Shown: positions 1-9,467, counted from the first letter of the stretch. The stretch: DNA of 64,000 bases from Leptospira bourretii (GCF_004770145.1 NZ_RQFW01000005.1:558001-622000), one strand, 5' to 3'. The notes: generated from the sequence alone by a model not told the origin. A program made the numbers and translations.

Positions 1-1
1 T

Positions 2-796
2 TTATTGGTACCGAAAGCGCTCAACCTAGTCCAATCTCCTTCCGCCTATTCCAAGTTTATCCAGATGGGTGTTCCCAAAGAAAACATTGCTGTGGCAGGA
101 CATTGGGTTTCTGAAGATATTGTATCAAACGCAGTGACTGATAGTGAAAACCGAGTTCGTAGGATTGATGCAAACAAATGTCGAAGGTTTCTTATCCCCA
201 TTGGAGGAGCCGGTGCCCAAAAAGGTTATGTATTAGATTTAATACGGCTCTCAAAAAAACACCTACTGAACAAAAAGGCTGTTTTTTGGATCAATACAGG
301 AGATCATACAAAAGTTTTAAAAGCGATTGAAGAATTTCTGATTGTCCAAAAGATTCCTTATCTATCGATCAATGATTGGGAAGATTTGATTCAGTTTATT
401 GGACGACATCCATTACGTTCTGAAGATCACGAAAACAATCCACCGGTTGTACTATTTCATTTTCCTTCTCATACAGAAGCTTTTTCTGCAACCGATAGAC
501 TGATTCGTATTTCTGATGTTCTTGTGACAAAACCATCGGAACTTGCTTTTTATCCTGTTCCCAAACTTTTTATTCGTAGAGTGGGAGATCATGAAGCGGC
601 CTCAGTGGTTCGTTCCTTAGAACTTGGGGAAGGAACTGTGGAATGTAGAGAGGCTAGTCATGCAAAAGAACTCATTCACATATTTACTGAATCGGATGAT
701 TTGTTACTGCGGATGAACGAGTCTGTGATTCGAAATACAATCGAAGGAGTCTATAATGGAAGTAAGGCGGCAGTTGAAATGTCAGCCGCAAACTAA
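2..796 (+). CDS. GT-B-like glycosyltransferase-type protein, 5' truncated by window edge
   Basis: The frame is open to the first base, so the N-terminus lies outside the window; the TTG at base 5 is unlikely to be the real start. About 263 residues remain. A glycine-rich stretch IGGAGAQ (residues 66-72 counting from base 5) followed by a helix, and a later DVLVTKPSEL segment, resemble the nucleotide-sugar-binding half of MurG/MGDG-synthase type GT-B enzymes. The substrate cannot be told. It stands alone, convergent with the Hpt gene 25 bp downstream. It could equally be an uncharacterised GT-B-fold protein without transferase activity. Confidence 0.6.
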   Translation, partial: LLVPKALNLVQSPSAYSKFIQMGVPKENIAVAGHWVSEDIVSNAVTDSENRVRRIDANKCRRFLIPIGGAGAQKGYVLDLIRLSKKHLLNKKAVFWINTGDHTKVLKAIEEFLIVQKIPYLSINDWEDLIQFIGRHPLRSEDHENNPPVVLFHFPSHTEAFSATDRLIRISDVLVTKPSELAFYPVPKLFIRRVGDHEAASVVRSLELGEGTVECREASHAKELIHIFTESDDLLLRMNESVIRNTIEGVYNGSKAAVEMSAAN

Positions 797-820
797 ACAA
801 GCGGAACAGAAGTAGAGTTT

Positions 821-1168
821 TTAAGTAGAAAACTTTTTTTCTAATTCTTGTCTGGTGGATTCCCAAATGGCAGCGATCTTTTTTCCTTCTTCTACAGAGG
901 AATCAATTTCACCGGTTTTCGCAAAACCCTCTGCTTTGACCACAACCTCTGAAAGAGCTGCCAAACCAAAATTGGCCGCAACACCTTTGATTTGGTGTAA
1001 CTCTGCTTGTAAGTCCTTCGGTTCTTTGGAGACCAAAAGACGGTTTAGATTTTCTATCCGAGTTGCCATGTTTTCCAAAAGAGAGGTGATCATCTCTTTT
1101 AACCAAGCCCGGTCCTCAGGATCATTCATATCCACTAAAGATTCTATACGCAACCAATCGATCAGCAA
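821..1168 (-). CDS. stand-alone Hpt (histidine phosphotransfer) domain protein
   Basis: A protein of about 115 aa made of a single four-helix Hpt domain. The phospho-accepting motif LHQIKGVAANFGL is present, with the His near residue 58 and the KG-x-A-x-x-x-G pattern that defines the family. Hpt proteins relay phosphate between receiver domains, usually downstream of a hybrid histidine kinase; no kinase or receiver lies next to it. I prefer the TTG start at 1168, which gives the usual IDW... beginning and follows an AGGGTGG-like ribosome site; a longer frame to 1204 adds 12 residues, several of them Cys, which look non-native. Confidence 0.75.
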   Translation of the reverse strand: MLIDWLRIESLVDMNDPEDRAWLKEMITSLLENMATRIENLNRLLVSKEPKDLQAELHQIKGVAANFGLAALSEVVVKAEGFAKTGEIDSSVEEGKKIAAIWESTRQELEKKFST

Positions 1169-1272
1169 GTTACACCACCCTACCAAAAGAAAACAGACGC
1201 ACAAAAGCGTGTAAATTACATTTTAAAAAATCATTTGCATGGCTTCCGAATCGGTTTTTTTTGTAAAACACT

Positions 1273-2079
1273 ATGAAAATTCACCCCACTGCCATCATCG
1301 ATCCAAAGGCGGAGCTCCATGAGTCCGTAGAAGTTGGACCGTTTTGTATCATTGAGAAAGATGTCAAAATCGGAGAAGGAACCGTAATCGAATCCCATGT
1401 CAAAATCCTATCAGGAACAAGGATCGGTAAGTTCAACAAACTATCTTCGGGGGGAAGTTACGGCGGATTGCCTCAAGATTTAGCCTTCAAACCGGAAACA
1501 AAGACCTATTTGGAAATTGGAGACCAAAACCATTTCCGAGAAAATGTCATTTTGCACCGAGGAACCGTAGAAGGAAAAGCTACAACCATTGGAAATCATA
1601 ACTATCTTATGGGAAATGTCCACCTTGCTCATGATGTGATCGTAGGTGACCATAACATTATGGTTCAAAACACGATGCTTGCAGGTCATGTTGTCATTGG
1701 TAATAAAGTTTTTATCTCTGGTTCCGTTGGCGTTCACCAATTTGTCCGAGTATCTGATTATGCAATGTTAGCTGGTCTAACAAAGGTAGTAAAAGATGTT
1801 CCTCCTTATGCAACTGTGGATGGACACCCAGGTGCAGTTGTAAGTTTAAATGTTGTCGGAATGAAACGTGCAGGAATTTCTGCTGATGTTCGTTTGGCAA
1901 TCAAACGTGTGTACAAAGTAATTTATCACAGTGGCCTTAATACCAAACAAGCTCTTACAGAACTCAAAAAAGATACAAACCCAGCACCTGAAGTTCAAAA
2001 GATCATTGAATTCTTTGAAACAAGCAAACGTGGAGTAGTCGATCACCGTTTTGTATCTGGTGGATCTGACGAAGAATGA
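1273..2079 (+). CDS. lpxA: acyl-ACP--UDP-N-acetylglucosamine (or 3-amino analogue) O-acyltransferase LpxA
   Basis: LpxA, first step of lipid A synthesis: transfers a 3-hydroxyacyl chain from acyl carrier protein to the sugar nucleotide in the cytoplasm. The 268-aa protein has the hexapeptide left-handed beta-helix (repeats from about residue 2 to 185), the GGLPQDL motif (residues 64-70), FRENVILHRGT, HLAHDV with catalytic His120, VHQFVRV, and the C-terminal helical part after PPYATVDGHPG. His120 matches the numbering I recall for Leptospira LpxA, which prefers the 3-amino sugar; that preference here is inference. galE begins 4 bp inside its stop (ATGA), so the pair is probably translated together. 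There is no clear Shine-Dalgarno sequence. Confidence 0.95.
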   Translation: MKIHPTAIIDPKAELHESVEVGPFCIIEKDVKIGEGTVIESHVKILSGTRIGKFNKLSSGGSYGGLPQDLAFKPETKTYLEIGDQNHFRENVILHRGTVEGKATTIGNHNYLMGNVHLAHDVIVGDHNIMVQNTMLAGHVVIGNKVFISGSVGVHQFVRVSDYAMLAGLTKVVKDVPPYATVDGHPGAVVSLNVVGMKRAGISADVRLAIKRVYKVIYHSGLNTKQALTELKKDTNPAPEVQKIIEFFETSKRGVVDHRFVSGGSDEE

Positions 2080-3044
2080 GAGTGCTCGTTACCGGGGGAG
2101 CCGGTTACATTGGAAGCCATATTGTTTTAGAACTGATGGAACTTGGCCATGAAATCCTCGTTGTGGATGATATGGAAAAAGGAAACGAAGCCAATTTGTT
2201 TCCAGGAAATGAGTTCATCAAAGGAGAAATCCAAAACCCTGAAATTTTAAAACAAACTTTCGCAAAAAAGATTGATGCTGTGTTTCACTTTGCGGCCTGG
2301 AAAGCTGCCGGTGAATCCATGACAGATCCGCTTAAGTATACAATGAACAACTTAAATGGAACCTTCACCTTGTTAGATGCAATGGTAAAATATGGATGTA
2401 AGTATTTTGTTTTTTCCTCTTCGGCAGCGGTATATGGAGCACCAAAATATCTTCCGATCGATGAAAAACATCCTTTGAATCCAGAAAATTATTATGGCTA
2501 TACAAAGTTATGTATCGAAGAAAACTTAGAGTGGTTTGATAAACTAAAAGGTTTAAAATCAGCTCGATTGCGTTATTTCAATGCAGCTGGTTACGATCCA
2601 AAAGGTAGGATCAAAGGAATCGAAAAAACTCCTGCTAATTTATTACCCATCATCATGGAAGCTGCCTCTGGAATTCGTAACGGTTATGAAATTTTTGGAA
2701 CCGATTATGATACTGAAGATGGAACTTGTGTTCGCGACTACATCCACGTTTCTGATTTAGCCAAAGCCCATGTTTTGGCGCTAAACTACATCATGTCGAA
2801 AAACGAAAGTTTAACGGTAAATTTAGGTTCGGAATCTGGATATTCAGTCAAAGAAATGGCTGACCTTTCAGAAAAAGTAGTAGGAAAAACTATTTCTCAC
2901 AAAACAGGTCCTAGGCGAGCAGGAGACCCTGCAAAACTTTTAGCATCTTCTGCAAAAGCAAGAGAACTGCTCAATTGGAAACCAGAGCACAGCGATGCTA
3001 AAACTCTGCTTTCTAGTATGTGGAATCTTTATAAAAACTTATAA
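2076..3044 (+). CDS. galE: UDP-glucose 4-epimerase (GalE-like SDR)
   Basis: A 322-aa extended short-chain dehydrogenase that should interconvert UDP-Glc and UDP-Gal (or the N-acetyl forms) for surface polysaccharide. The NAD-binding GGAGYIGSH is at residues 7-15, the catalytic SSS around 114-116 and the Tyr140-x-x-x-Lys144 pair (YGYTK) are present, as are HFAAWKAAGES and the LRYFNAAG signature. It overlaps lpxA by 4 bp and is convergent with the VanY-like gene, whose stop overlaps its own. The epimerase family is clear; the exact sugar is not. Confidence 0.88.
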   Translation: MRVLVTGGAGYIGSHIVLELMELGHEILVVDDMEKGNEANLFPGNEFIKGEIQNPEILKQTFAKKIDAVFHFAAWKAAGESMTDPLKYTMNNLNGTFTLLDAMVKYGCKYFVFSSSAAVYGAPKYLPIDEKHPLNPENYYGYTKLCIEENLEWFDKLKGLKSARLRYFNAAGYDPKGRIKGIEKTPANLLPIIMEAASGIRNGYEIFGTDYDTEDGTCVRDYIHVSDLAKAHVLALNYIMSKNESLTVNLGSESGYSVKEMADLSEKVVGKTISHKTGPRRAGDPAKLLASSAKARELLNWKPEHSDAKTLLSSMWNLYKNL

Positions 3045-3839
3045 AGAAGGACTCTGAATTTTTTCACAATCCGGGTTTATGGAACGAACATAATCCAAAG
3101 CCCGGTCTCCAAGAACTTCAGCCCCTAAAAAACTTCCAGTCAATTGAATCTCACCAGAAGTAAATCCCTTGATCCATTCTTTTGTTAACTGATTGGAGAT
3201 AGGAGCATAAGACCAATGCCATTTTTCTTCTTGGTATCCTTTATTGTTCCTTGTCGACAAACTACTGTAAGGTTGACAAAATCCATACTTGGATGCATTT
3301 TGTTTTAGCCAATCATAAAGGATTTTTCCTTTTCCCTTATCTTCAAAATAAGCATTATCTAATGCATTGATATCAAAATCGGTTCCCCAGTGATGGCGAG
3401 AAGTTCCTGGAGCACTAGAAAATTCTAAAATCAAACCGATAACCTCTTCCTGCGATTTTCCTTTGATGGGGAGACGCATTGCTTTTTTACCTGTGAACTT
3501 TGATTCCCAAATTCCTTTTTGGTGGCTAAAATTACGAAACGAAGATACCAAAAAGATATGTTGTTTGTAAGAAGTTGGTTTAGAATCTTCAAAATCATTT
3601 ACCATTTGGTGGAGAGCTTTTTTGACATCTGGACGAAGGAAATGTTCTTTTTCATTTTCCTCTAAGATAACAGGCGCAAGTGGGCCTGGTGAATTAAATT
3701 TACCTGTCAAATACGCTGTTTTTTCGATTCCTAAATACAAATCTGTTTTGGAAGGTTTGACAGGTTTTTCTCCGCAGACCAAAAAGAAAGAAACAAACAA
3801 AAGGGAAATATACTTAGTTCGCAACATAGTTAAGTTCAT
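3039..3839 (-). CDS. D-Ala-D-Ala carboxypeptidase (VanY/M15) family lipoprotein
   Basis: A 266-aa exported protein. The N-terminus is a short lipoprotein signal with Cys22 (FFLVC/GE). The catalytic part has SRHHWGTDFDI (zinc ligands His and Asp) and EEKWHWSY (catalytic Glu and zinc His), the M15B/VanY pattern, so it probably trims peptidoglycan stem peptides in the periplasm. It is the last gene of the operon led by the gene at 8007, 14 bp after recG. Its stop overlaps that of galE. The start may instead be Met5. The DD- versus LD-specificity cannot be read off. Confidence 0.8.
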   Translation of the reverse strand: MNLTMLRTKYISLLFVSFFLVCGEKPVKPSKTDLYLGIEKTAYLTGKFNSPGPLAPVILEENEKEHFLRPDVKKALHQMVNDFEDSKPTSYKQHIFLVSSFRNFSHQKGIWESKFTGKKAMRLPIKGKSQEEVIGLILEFSSAPGTSRHHWGTDFDINALDNAYFEDKGKGKILYDWLKQNASKYGFCQPYSSLSTRNNKGYQEEKWHWSYAPISNQLTKEWIKGFTSGEIQLTGSFLGAEVLGDRALDYVRSINPDCEKIQSPSL

Positions 3840-3853
3840 TAAAAATTTTAGGA

Positions 3854-5923
3854 TTAATTCGCAAATAAAAATTTGCCTTCACTGAATCTTGTAATCAATT
3901 CTGCCAGTTCAGTAGGATCATCCAATGGAAAAGAAGAAGCATCTTCTTTGGCTTCATCTAATAAATTCCGATCGGCAACCAAATCGGCAATTTTAAACTC
4001 AGGTAATCCACTTTGTTTGACTCCAAGAAGTTCCCCTGGCCCCCGAATCGCCAAATCCTTTTCAGCCAAAAAATATCCATCATTGGAAGTGACAAGTGCT
4101 TCTAAACGATCTCTTCCTTCATCACTGATAAAATCACCCGTCATCAATATACAAAAACTTTCAATATCACTTCGACCCACACGACCACGTAACTGGTGTA
4201 ATTGGGAGATTCCAAAACGATCCGCATGTTCTACAACCAAAATGGTTGCATTGGGTACATCAACCCCAACTTCCACCACAGTGGTAGTGACAAGGATTTG
4301 GATTTCTCCCGATTTGAATTTTTCCATCACCAATTCTTTTTCTGCACTTTTCATTTTCCCATGTAACAAACCAATTTTTAGATCAGGAAAAACATTTGTT
4401 CTTAAGTTTTCATAAGCAACTGTACAGGATTCTAAATCTACCTTTTCCGATTCTTCCACTAACGGATAAACAATATAACATTGCCTACCCGATCCCACAT
4501 ACTTACGAATCGAATTATAAACTCCTGTCCTTCGATCTTCTTTGTACCAACGAGTGTCAATGGGTTTACGGCCTTTGGGTTTTGTTTTGATATTAACTAA
4601 AGTTAAATCACCATACAGAGTAAGGCAAAGAGTTCGAGGGATCGGTGTGGCCGTCATTGCCAAAATATCGGGATTTTTTCCTTTGGAACGAATGGTTTCT
4701 CTTTGGTCCACACCAAACTTATGTTGTTCATCAATCACAACAAGCCCAAGGTCAGAAAAAATGACATCTTCTTGTAGTAGGGAATGTGTTCCAATGATGA
4801 TATTGGATTCACCGGTTTTGATCCTCGCCAATTTTTCCAAACGTGTTTTTTTATTTTCACCACCAAGCAGAAGTTCAATGCCAAGAAATGGCATATTACC
4901 CATAAATTTATAAATGGTTTGGTAATGTTGGCGTGCTAAAATTTCAGTAGGTGCTAAAAAAACCACTTGGATATGATTATCGATATAATGAAGACCAATG
5001 AGTAAGGCTGTTATGGTTTTTCCAGAGCCTACATCCCCTTGGAGTAAAAAGGCAGCCGGAGAATCGGAACCTGTCTGTGACAAAATCGTATTTACAGCTA
5101 TTTTTTGGTCTTCGGTCAACTCGAAGGGAAGATTTTTTTCCAAATTTTCCCTGGAAGGAGATTTGGGAAGTGGCCAAAGCATACGTTTTACTTTTTGCCT
5201 TTCTCGTTGTTTGTAAAGAAGGAGCCTTTGGAAGTAAAAAAATTCTTCGTAAGCAAATCGTTTTCGTGCAATTTGTACGGCTTCCATCGTTTCTGGAAAA
5301 TGGATTTCATGAAAAGCTTTATCACGACCGAGTAACTCTCGTTTTTTGACTAGTTTCTGTGGAAGATTTTCAGCAATACTTCCTCCTTCCAAAACTTGAA
5401 ACATCAATTTTCGCAGTCCCTTAGAATCAAGACCTTCTTCTTTGAGTGCTTCCGTGGACGGATAAAGAGGAATGATGCGACCTGCATGGATGGAATCTTC
5501 TGGATCATCTTTGTCTGATAAAAATTCATACTCAGGATGTAGAATTTGATATCCTTTGAAATATTCTAGTTTTCCAGAAACCACAACCTTTCTATCTATG
5601 GTGAAGATCTTATGAAAAAAATTCACACCACGAAAAAATACCAAATTGATACGTTCATTGTTTAGAGTTCTAAATCCAACGAGTAACCTACTTTTTTTTC
5701 CATGAACAATATAACTATCAGCAATGGTTCCAAGGAGAGTGACAACATCCCCTTGTTTTAAAATAATATCTTTTGTAAAGTTACGATCCAAATAACGACG
5801 GGGAAAATAAGTAAGCAGTTCAAAAAAAGTTGAGATTCCATGTTCCAAAAGAACTGACTTTCGTTTTGGTCCTATCCCTTTTAGTGAAGACAAACTTTGC
5901 GATAAATCAAGTCCCTGTTTCAT
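3854..5923 (-). CDS. recG: ATP-dependent DNA helicase RecG
   Basis: RecG reverses stalled replication forks and processes branched recombination intermediates. At 689 aa it has normal length. An N-terminal HhH-like segment (LKGIGPKR) and OB-fold wedge domain (about 50-130) precede the SF2 motor with Walker A GDVGSGKT (residues 296-303), APTEILA, DEQH (398-401), the TATPIPRT motif III and the C-terminal QLRGRVGR motif VI. It overlaps the upstream 133-aa gene by 4 bp (ATGA), so it is probably translationally coupled in the operon from 8007 to 3039. Confidence 0.97.
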   Translation of the reverse strand: MKQGLDLSQSLSSLKGIGPKRKSVLLEHGISTFFELLTYFPRRYLDRNFTKDIILKQGDVVTLLGTIADSYIVHGKKSRLLVGFRTLNNERINLVFFRGVNFFHKIFTIDRKVVVSGKLEYFKGYQILHPEYEFLSDKDDPEDSIHAGRIIPLYPSTEALKEEGLDSKGLRKLMFQVLEGGSIAENLPQKLVKKRELLGRDKAFHEIHFPETMEAVQIARKRFAYEEFFYFQRLLLYKQRERQKVKRMLWPLPKSPSRENLEKNLPFELTEDQKIAVNTILSQTGSDSPAAFLLQGDVGSGKTITALLIGLHYIDNHIQVVFLAPTEILARQHYQTIYKFMGNMPFLGIELLLGGENKKTRLEKLARIKTGESNIIIGTHSLLQEDVIFSDLGLVVIDEQHKFGVDQRETIRSKGKNPDILAMTATPIPRTLCLTLYGDLTLVNIKTKPKGRKPIDTRWYKEDRRTGVYNSIRKYVGSGRQCYIVYPLVEESEKVDLESCTVAYENLRTNVFPDLKIGLLHGKMKSAEKELVMEKFKSGEIQILVTTTVVEVGVDVPNATILVVEHADRFGISQLHQLRGRVGRSDIESFCILMTGDFISDEGRDRLEALVTSNDGYFLAEKDLAIRGPGELLGVKQSGLPEFKIADLVADRNLLDEAKEDASSFPLDDPTELAELITRFSEGKFLFAN

Positions 5924-6321
5924 AGTTCATCCGTAGGTTTAGGAGGTCCAAATCCATTGTCACTTGCTCCAGAAGAATCCGTTGTATTTTTTTCTGAATC
6001 CAAAATCAAATAACAATATTTACATCCGTAAATTTGCGCCTGTTTTTTCCCTTCACTGTTTGTATAAGCAGAAATGGCAGCATATAAAAATTCGTTTTTG
6101 TTTAACACCGTCCCACAAACAGGACATAGGCGAAGTCTGGGAAGATTGGGATCTTTTTCTTTTCCGTATACTTTTCTTGGATCCCCAACTCGTAAGTTTC
6201 CTTCCTTTGCGAGACGTTCCTTTTCTTTTTTGTCTAAACTTTGGTTGTCAACGGCTGAAAGCGCATACAGAAAGAAAGCCACTGTAAATAGGACACCACA
6301 AATCGTTAGAAAGGTGACCAT
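5920..6321 (-). CDS. small membrane protein with a zinc-ribbon-like C-terminus
   Basis: I do not recognise this 133-aa protein. It has one N-terminal membrane helix (residues about 3-23) followed by a charged stretch and a CPVCG...CKYC pair of CxxC knuckles about 35 residues apart, which suggests a structural zinc site on the cytoplasmic side. The gene sits between the metallophosphoesterase (start codon adjacent to its stop) and recG (4-bp overlap), so all are probably one transcript. A link with RecG function is possible but is only context. Confidence 0.65.
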   Translation of the reverse strand: MVTFLTICGVLFTVAFFLYALSAVDNQSLDKKEKERLAKEGNLRVGDPRKVYGKEKDPNLPRLRLCPVCGTVLNKNEFLYAAISAYTNSEGKKQAQIYGCKYCYLILDSEKNTTDSSGASDNGFGPPKPTDEL

Positions 6322-7326
6322 CTAATTGCCTCGGATATAATCTTCGGAACTCACTGTGGAAATCGAGTTTTGTGAAATTAACTTCAATTCTTTTTCTGAA
6401 CAATCCACTTCAATCAAAGTATGCCAATCTTCTCCTCGCAATTGGCAAAGATTCGACTGGACTACTTTTTTCCCTTCCATAAGAATTTCGGCATAATATC
6501 CGCCTTCTTGAAATCCATGTAAAGAGTCCACAGCACCGAAGTTAGATGGATTGATAAAAACTGTATTTCTAGTTTTTTTGATTCCCTGGTCTTCGTGTAC
6601 ATGACCGGAAACCACAAGAGAAGGAGATTCATCGTCTAAATAACGACGAATCCCTTGGCTTCCGCATTTTCCAACTCCAGGAATGTTATCGAAATAACCA
6701 TAGGCTGGATTATGAATCCAACAAATGTCGGGGAGTTCTTCTCGGAAAAAATCTTCTGGTTCACTATAGTTTTTTCCGTTCTTTGTATACTCATGAAAAA
6801 CAACAGTTAGTTTCTCAGGGATTCCTGAAGTCCAAATGGGAGCTCCCCCATAACCTGATACTTTTAAATTTGAAAATTCAAAACTTTTTCTATGAACTTC
6901 GCGTTGGTATAATTCAGTGTATTGTAAATCTAAATCATAATTTCCCGGCAAACAATAAACAGGCGACTTTGCGTATTTGATAATTAGTTTTTCGATGATC
7001 TCATATTTTTCTTTCATCGTTTTGGCAGCAAGTTTATACAAATCACGATACTTTTGCGATTTTTCTACAATGGCTGTGGAATACTTTTCTGGAAACCGAA
7101 TGGCATGTGTTGTAAAATCAAAAGGTGTGGAATCGTCTTTTCTTTCCGTTAACAAATAATATAACTCTTCTTGGACTCCACAAAAATCGATGATACGATC
7201 AAAAGAAAAAAAAGCCTTATATATAATATCTCCGGAAAACAAATATAAATCTGCCGCAGTGGTTTGCAGAATTCGTTTTAGACCATGAAGTCCATCATGG
7301 ATATCCGTTAGATAAATGATTTTCAT
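6322..7326 (-). CDS. calcineurin-like metallophosphoesterase family protein
   Basis: A 334-aa protein with the metallophosphoesterase blocks in order: DIHDGLHG (residues 8-15), SGDI, LPGNYD and VSGHVH. The third block is usually GNH(D/E); here Tyr replaces the His that acts in catalysis, so activity may be altered, while the metal-binding Asp, His and Asn residues elsewhere look intact. The substrate is unknown. It directly abuts the genes on both sides in the recG operon. The beginning MKIIYLTDIHDG is typical, which supports the start. Confidence 0.8.
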   Translation of the reverse strand: MKIIYLTDIHDGLHGLKRILQTTAADLYLFSGDIIYKAFFSFDRIIDFCGVQEELYYLLTERKDDSTPFDFTTHAIRFPEKYSTAIVEKSQKYRDLYKLAAKTMKEKYEIIEKLIIKYAKSPVYCLPGNYDLDLQYTELYQREVHRKSFEFSNLKVSGYGGAPIWTSGIPEKLTVVFHEYTKNGKNYSEPEDFFREELPDICWIHNPAYGYFDNIPGVGKCGSQGIRRYLDDESPSLVVSGHVHEDQGIKKTRNTVFINPSNFGAVDSLHGFQEGGYYAEILMEGKKVVQSNLCQLRGEDWHTLIEVDCSEKELKLISQNSISTVSSEDYIRGN

Positions 7327-8007
7327 TTATTCATTTTCCCAGAGTAACATCTGAATGTCTCGATCTTCTTCGATATAATCGATCTTTAAATATTCAGGAC
7401 CAAAAAAATCAACAAGAGGTTTTAGAATGGTGGATGATCTTACAAATATATACAATTCGCTGTTGTCACCAATGATGTATTGGATATCAATTTTTCCCGC
7501 AATGGAAGGAACTAAGTTCAGAAAATAATTCAAATCAAAAAGAATTTCCCATTGTAGGCCTGTGATTGATAAAATATGAGGGGCAGAATTTAAGATGGAT
7601 TCAAATACCTTTTTTTTGTGAAAAGGATCTACCTTACCAAACCACCTAACAAAGTCAAAACGTCTTGGTTTCGTATCCCAAACCCGATACCCAACAATCT
7701 TTAACCGAGCTTTGTTGTCTTTGACCGATACCGGTTTCAAACGTACACGGTAGTGAATGGATTCTACGTTCAAAAAACGGGCAATCCAGAGCCATCCCAT
7801 TCGGTAAACTCCGGTCATTATGACTTCACCCTTGGCAGAGGAGACATCCAAACTCTCTAAATCAGGATCTGCGGCAATGATCTCGGTGGCTATGACCTTT
7901 CGTAAGCTACCTAAAAGTAAGGTAACTTTATAATTACTCTTTGGGACCACTTTGGGTGGTAAAAAGAGATTTAGAGGATTGAAACGGAGAAGATCCGTTA
8001 AAAGCAT
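7327..8007 (-). CDS. hypothetical protein, first gene of the recG operon
   Basis: A 226-aa protein I do not recognise. It has no signal peptide, membrane helix or known motif that I can see. It is rich in beta-forming segments and has scattered aromatic residues, ending with an acidic tail. It is the first gene of a tight minus-strand cluster (zero gap to the metallophosphoesterase), and its promoter must lie in the 57-bp AT-rich gap shared with the divergent gpsA gene. Confidence 0.6.
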   Translation of the reverse strand: MLLTDLLRFNPLNLFLPPKVVPKSNYKVTLLLGSLRKVIATEIIAADPDLESLDVSSAKGEVIMTGVYRMGWLWIARFLNVESIHYRVRLKPVSVKDNKARLKIVGYRVWDTKPRRFDFVRWFGKVDPFHKKKVFESILNSAPHILSITGLQWEILFDLNYFLNLVPSIAGKIDIQYIIGDNSELYIFVRSSTILKPLVDFFGPEYLKIDYIEEDRDIQMLLWENE

Positions 8008-8027
8008 ATTTTAATTTTTATTTTCTA

Positions 8028-8055
8028 TTGCCTTTTTGGAAAGCAGATTTAGAAT
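8028..8055 (+). promoter_or_regulatory. candidate gpsA promoter
   Basis: TTGCCT (8028-8033) and TAGAAT (8050-8055) are 16 bp apart in the divergent gap. Only 9 bp separate the -10 box from the gpsA ATG at 8065, and no Shine-Dalgarno sequence is visible, so the mRNA leader would be a few bases at most. This is a motif match only. Confidence 0.4.
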
Positions 8056-8064
8056 ACTGAACTC

Positions 8065-9066
8065 ATGAAGATTGGTATCATTGGCGCCGGAAGTTTTGGC
8101 ACTGCACTAGGTAGTATTTTAGCGGACAAGGGTTACGACGTGACCCTTTGGACTCGAAGTGAGGATCAGGCAAGGTCCATCAACGAAAAACATATGAATA
8201 CCAAACATATGCCTGATTTGGTGCTCCCTGAAAAATTAAAAGCGGATACAAATCTCATCCATGTTGTCAAGGACAAAGATATGATTGTTTCGGCTCCCCC
8301 AAGCCACGCCCTTTCGGGGATTCTGAAAGAAATTAAAGACCATATTCCACCCAAAGTGCCGATTGTTTCTGCCTCTAAAGGGATCGAAAACGAAAGCCTT
8401 CGACTTGTTTCCGAAATTTTTGAATCCGAACTTCCTGGACAATTCCACTCGCAACTTTCTTATCTCTCTGGACCTAGTTTTGCCAAAGAAATGGTGAGGC
8501 GAGTTCCCACCATTGTTTCCATCGCTTCCAAAAATGAAGCCACCGCCAAACGTGTGCAAGAGATATTTAGTTTTACTTACTTCCGAACTTATTGGACTCC
8601 CGATGTGGTTGGGGTAGAAGTAGGTGGTGCTTTAAAAAACGTCATCGCAATTGCAGCAGGTGTTGCCGACGGTCTTGGTTTTGGCCAAAACACAAGGGCT
8701 GCTCTCATCACACGCGGGTTAAACGAGATCACAAGGATGGGAATCAAAATGGGAGCTGATCCCATGACCTTCCTTGGGCCATCTGGAATGGGAGATTTGG
8801 TTCTTACCTGTTGTGGGGAAGGATCCAGAAATCGGACGGTTGGCTTTCGTTTGGGTAAAGGTGAAAAACTAAAAGATATTTTAGCTTCTATGAACGAAGT
8901 TGCAGAAGGTGTCAAAACCACACTTTCTGCAAAAAATCTTTCTGACAAACTGGGTGTGGAAATGGCCATCACCCAAGAAGTCTATCGAATGTTATATGAG
9001 GATAAAGATCCGAAAGAAGTAGTCAAAGCTTTAATGAGCCGAGATTTAAAACGAGAAGGTGTCTAA
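8065..9066 (+). CDS. gpsA: NAD(P)-dependent glycerol-3-phosphate dehydrogenase
   Basis: GpsA reduces dihydroxyacetone phosphate to sn-glycerol 3-phosphate for phospholipid synthesis. The 333-aa protein starts with the Rossmann motif [10 protein letters not shown] (7-16), then has [14 protein letters not shown], the catalytic Lys region [12 protein letters not shown], and [12 protein letters not shown], all standard for the family. It is a single gene; its stop codon overlaps that of the convergent MAPEG gene. The leader is very short or absent (see promoter entry). Confidence 0.97.
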   Translation: MKIGIIGAGSFGTALGSILADKGYDVTLWTRSEDQARSINEKHMNTKHMPDLVLPEKLKADTNLIHVVKDKDMIVSAPPSHALSGILKEIKDHIPPKVPIVSASKGIENESLRLVSEIFESELPGQFHSQLSYLSGPSFAKEMVRRVPTIVSIASKNEATAKRVQEIFSFTYFRTYWTPDVVGVEVGGALKNVIAIAAGVADGLGFGQNTRAALITRGLNEITRMGIKMGADPMTFLGPSGMGDLVLTCCGEGSRNRTVGFRLGKGEKLKDILASMNEVAEGVKTTLSAKNLSDKLGVEMAITQEVYRMLYEDKDPKEVVKALMSRDLKREGV

Positions 9067-9467
9067 ACAAGACGGACCAACAGAACAATATAGGTTACAA
9101 TTTGAATCATATAAAATGTAAACCGAATGTTCACCGCTAGGACATTAGTAGATGTTAGATGAATGAGGGATTGTAAAACCCTTGCTCCTAAAATCACAAG
9201 GCCTGCTTGGTTCACAAAATGGTCGATCATACCTAAGTTGGCTGTTAAAAAAACCACAGTCATAAATAAGGGAAGGTTTTCCAAACTGTTGAGATGGGCA
9301 CGGTTCAATCTCCAATTAAAATCAGAACCATGTTGGATCCCAGCAGGGAATTCATTCGATTTCTTTTTTCCAAGTAACACTAAAATACTTCGATACGTAG
9401 TCAAAAAGACACCAAGTCCCAAAGTCCAAAGCGTAAATCCGATGAGTGTCAGATAAATAGTTTCCAC
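9063..9467 (-). CDS. MAPEG family membrane protein
   Basis: A 134-aa protein with about four hydrophobic helices and the RxxxNxxENLPLF-type pattern ([15 protein letters not shown]) seen in MAPEG proteins, which include membrane glutathione transferases and eicosanoid enzymes. Many bacterial members have no known substrate. The GTG start follows a strong AGGAGG site. It is the last gene on this strand before gpsA and overlaps its stop. Confidence 0.8.
   Translation of the reverse strand: METIYLTLIGFTLWTLGLGVFLTTYRSILVLLGKKKSNEFPAGIQHGSDFNWRLNRAHLNSLENLPLFMTVVFLTANLGMIDHFVNQAGLVILGARVLQSLIHLTSTNVLAVNIRFTFYMIQIVTYIVLLVRLV

Noticed and set aside
1238..1268. CCG-AAT-CGG followed by eight T before lpxA, a terminator-like pattern
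   Set aside because: The stem is only three base pairs with a three-base loop, too weak to support.
3873..4415. 180-codon frame antisense to recG
   Set aside because: It lacks protein-like motifs and lies wholly within a well-conserved helicase gene.
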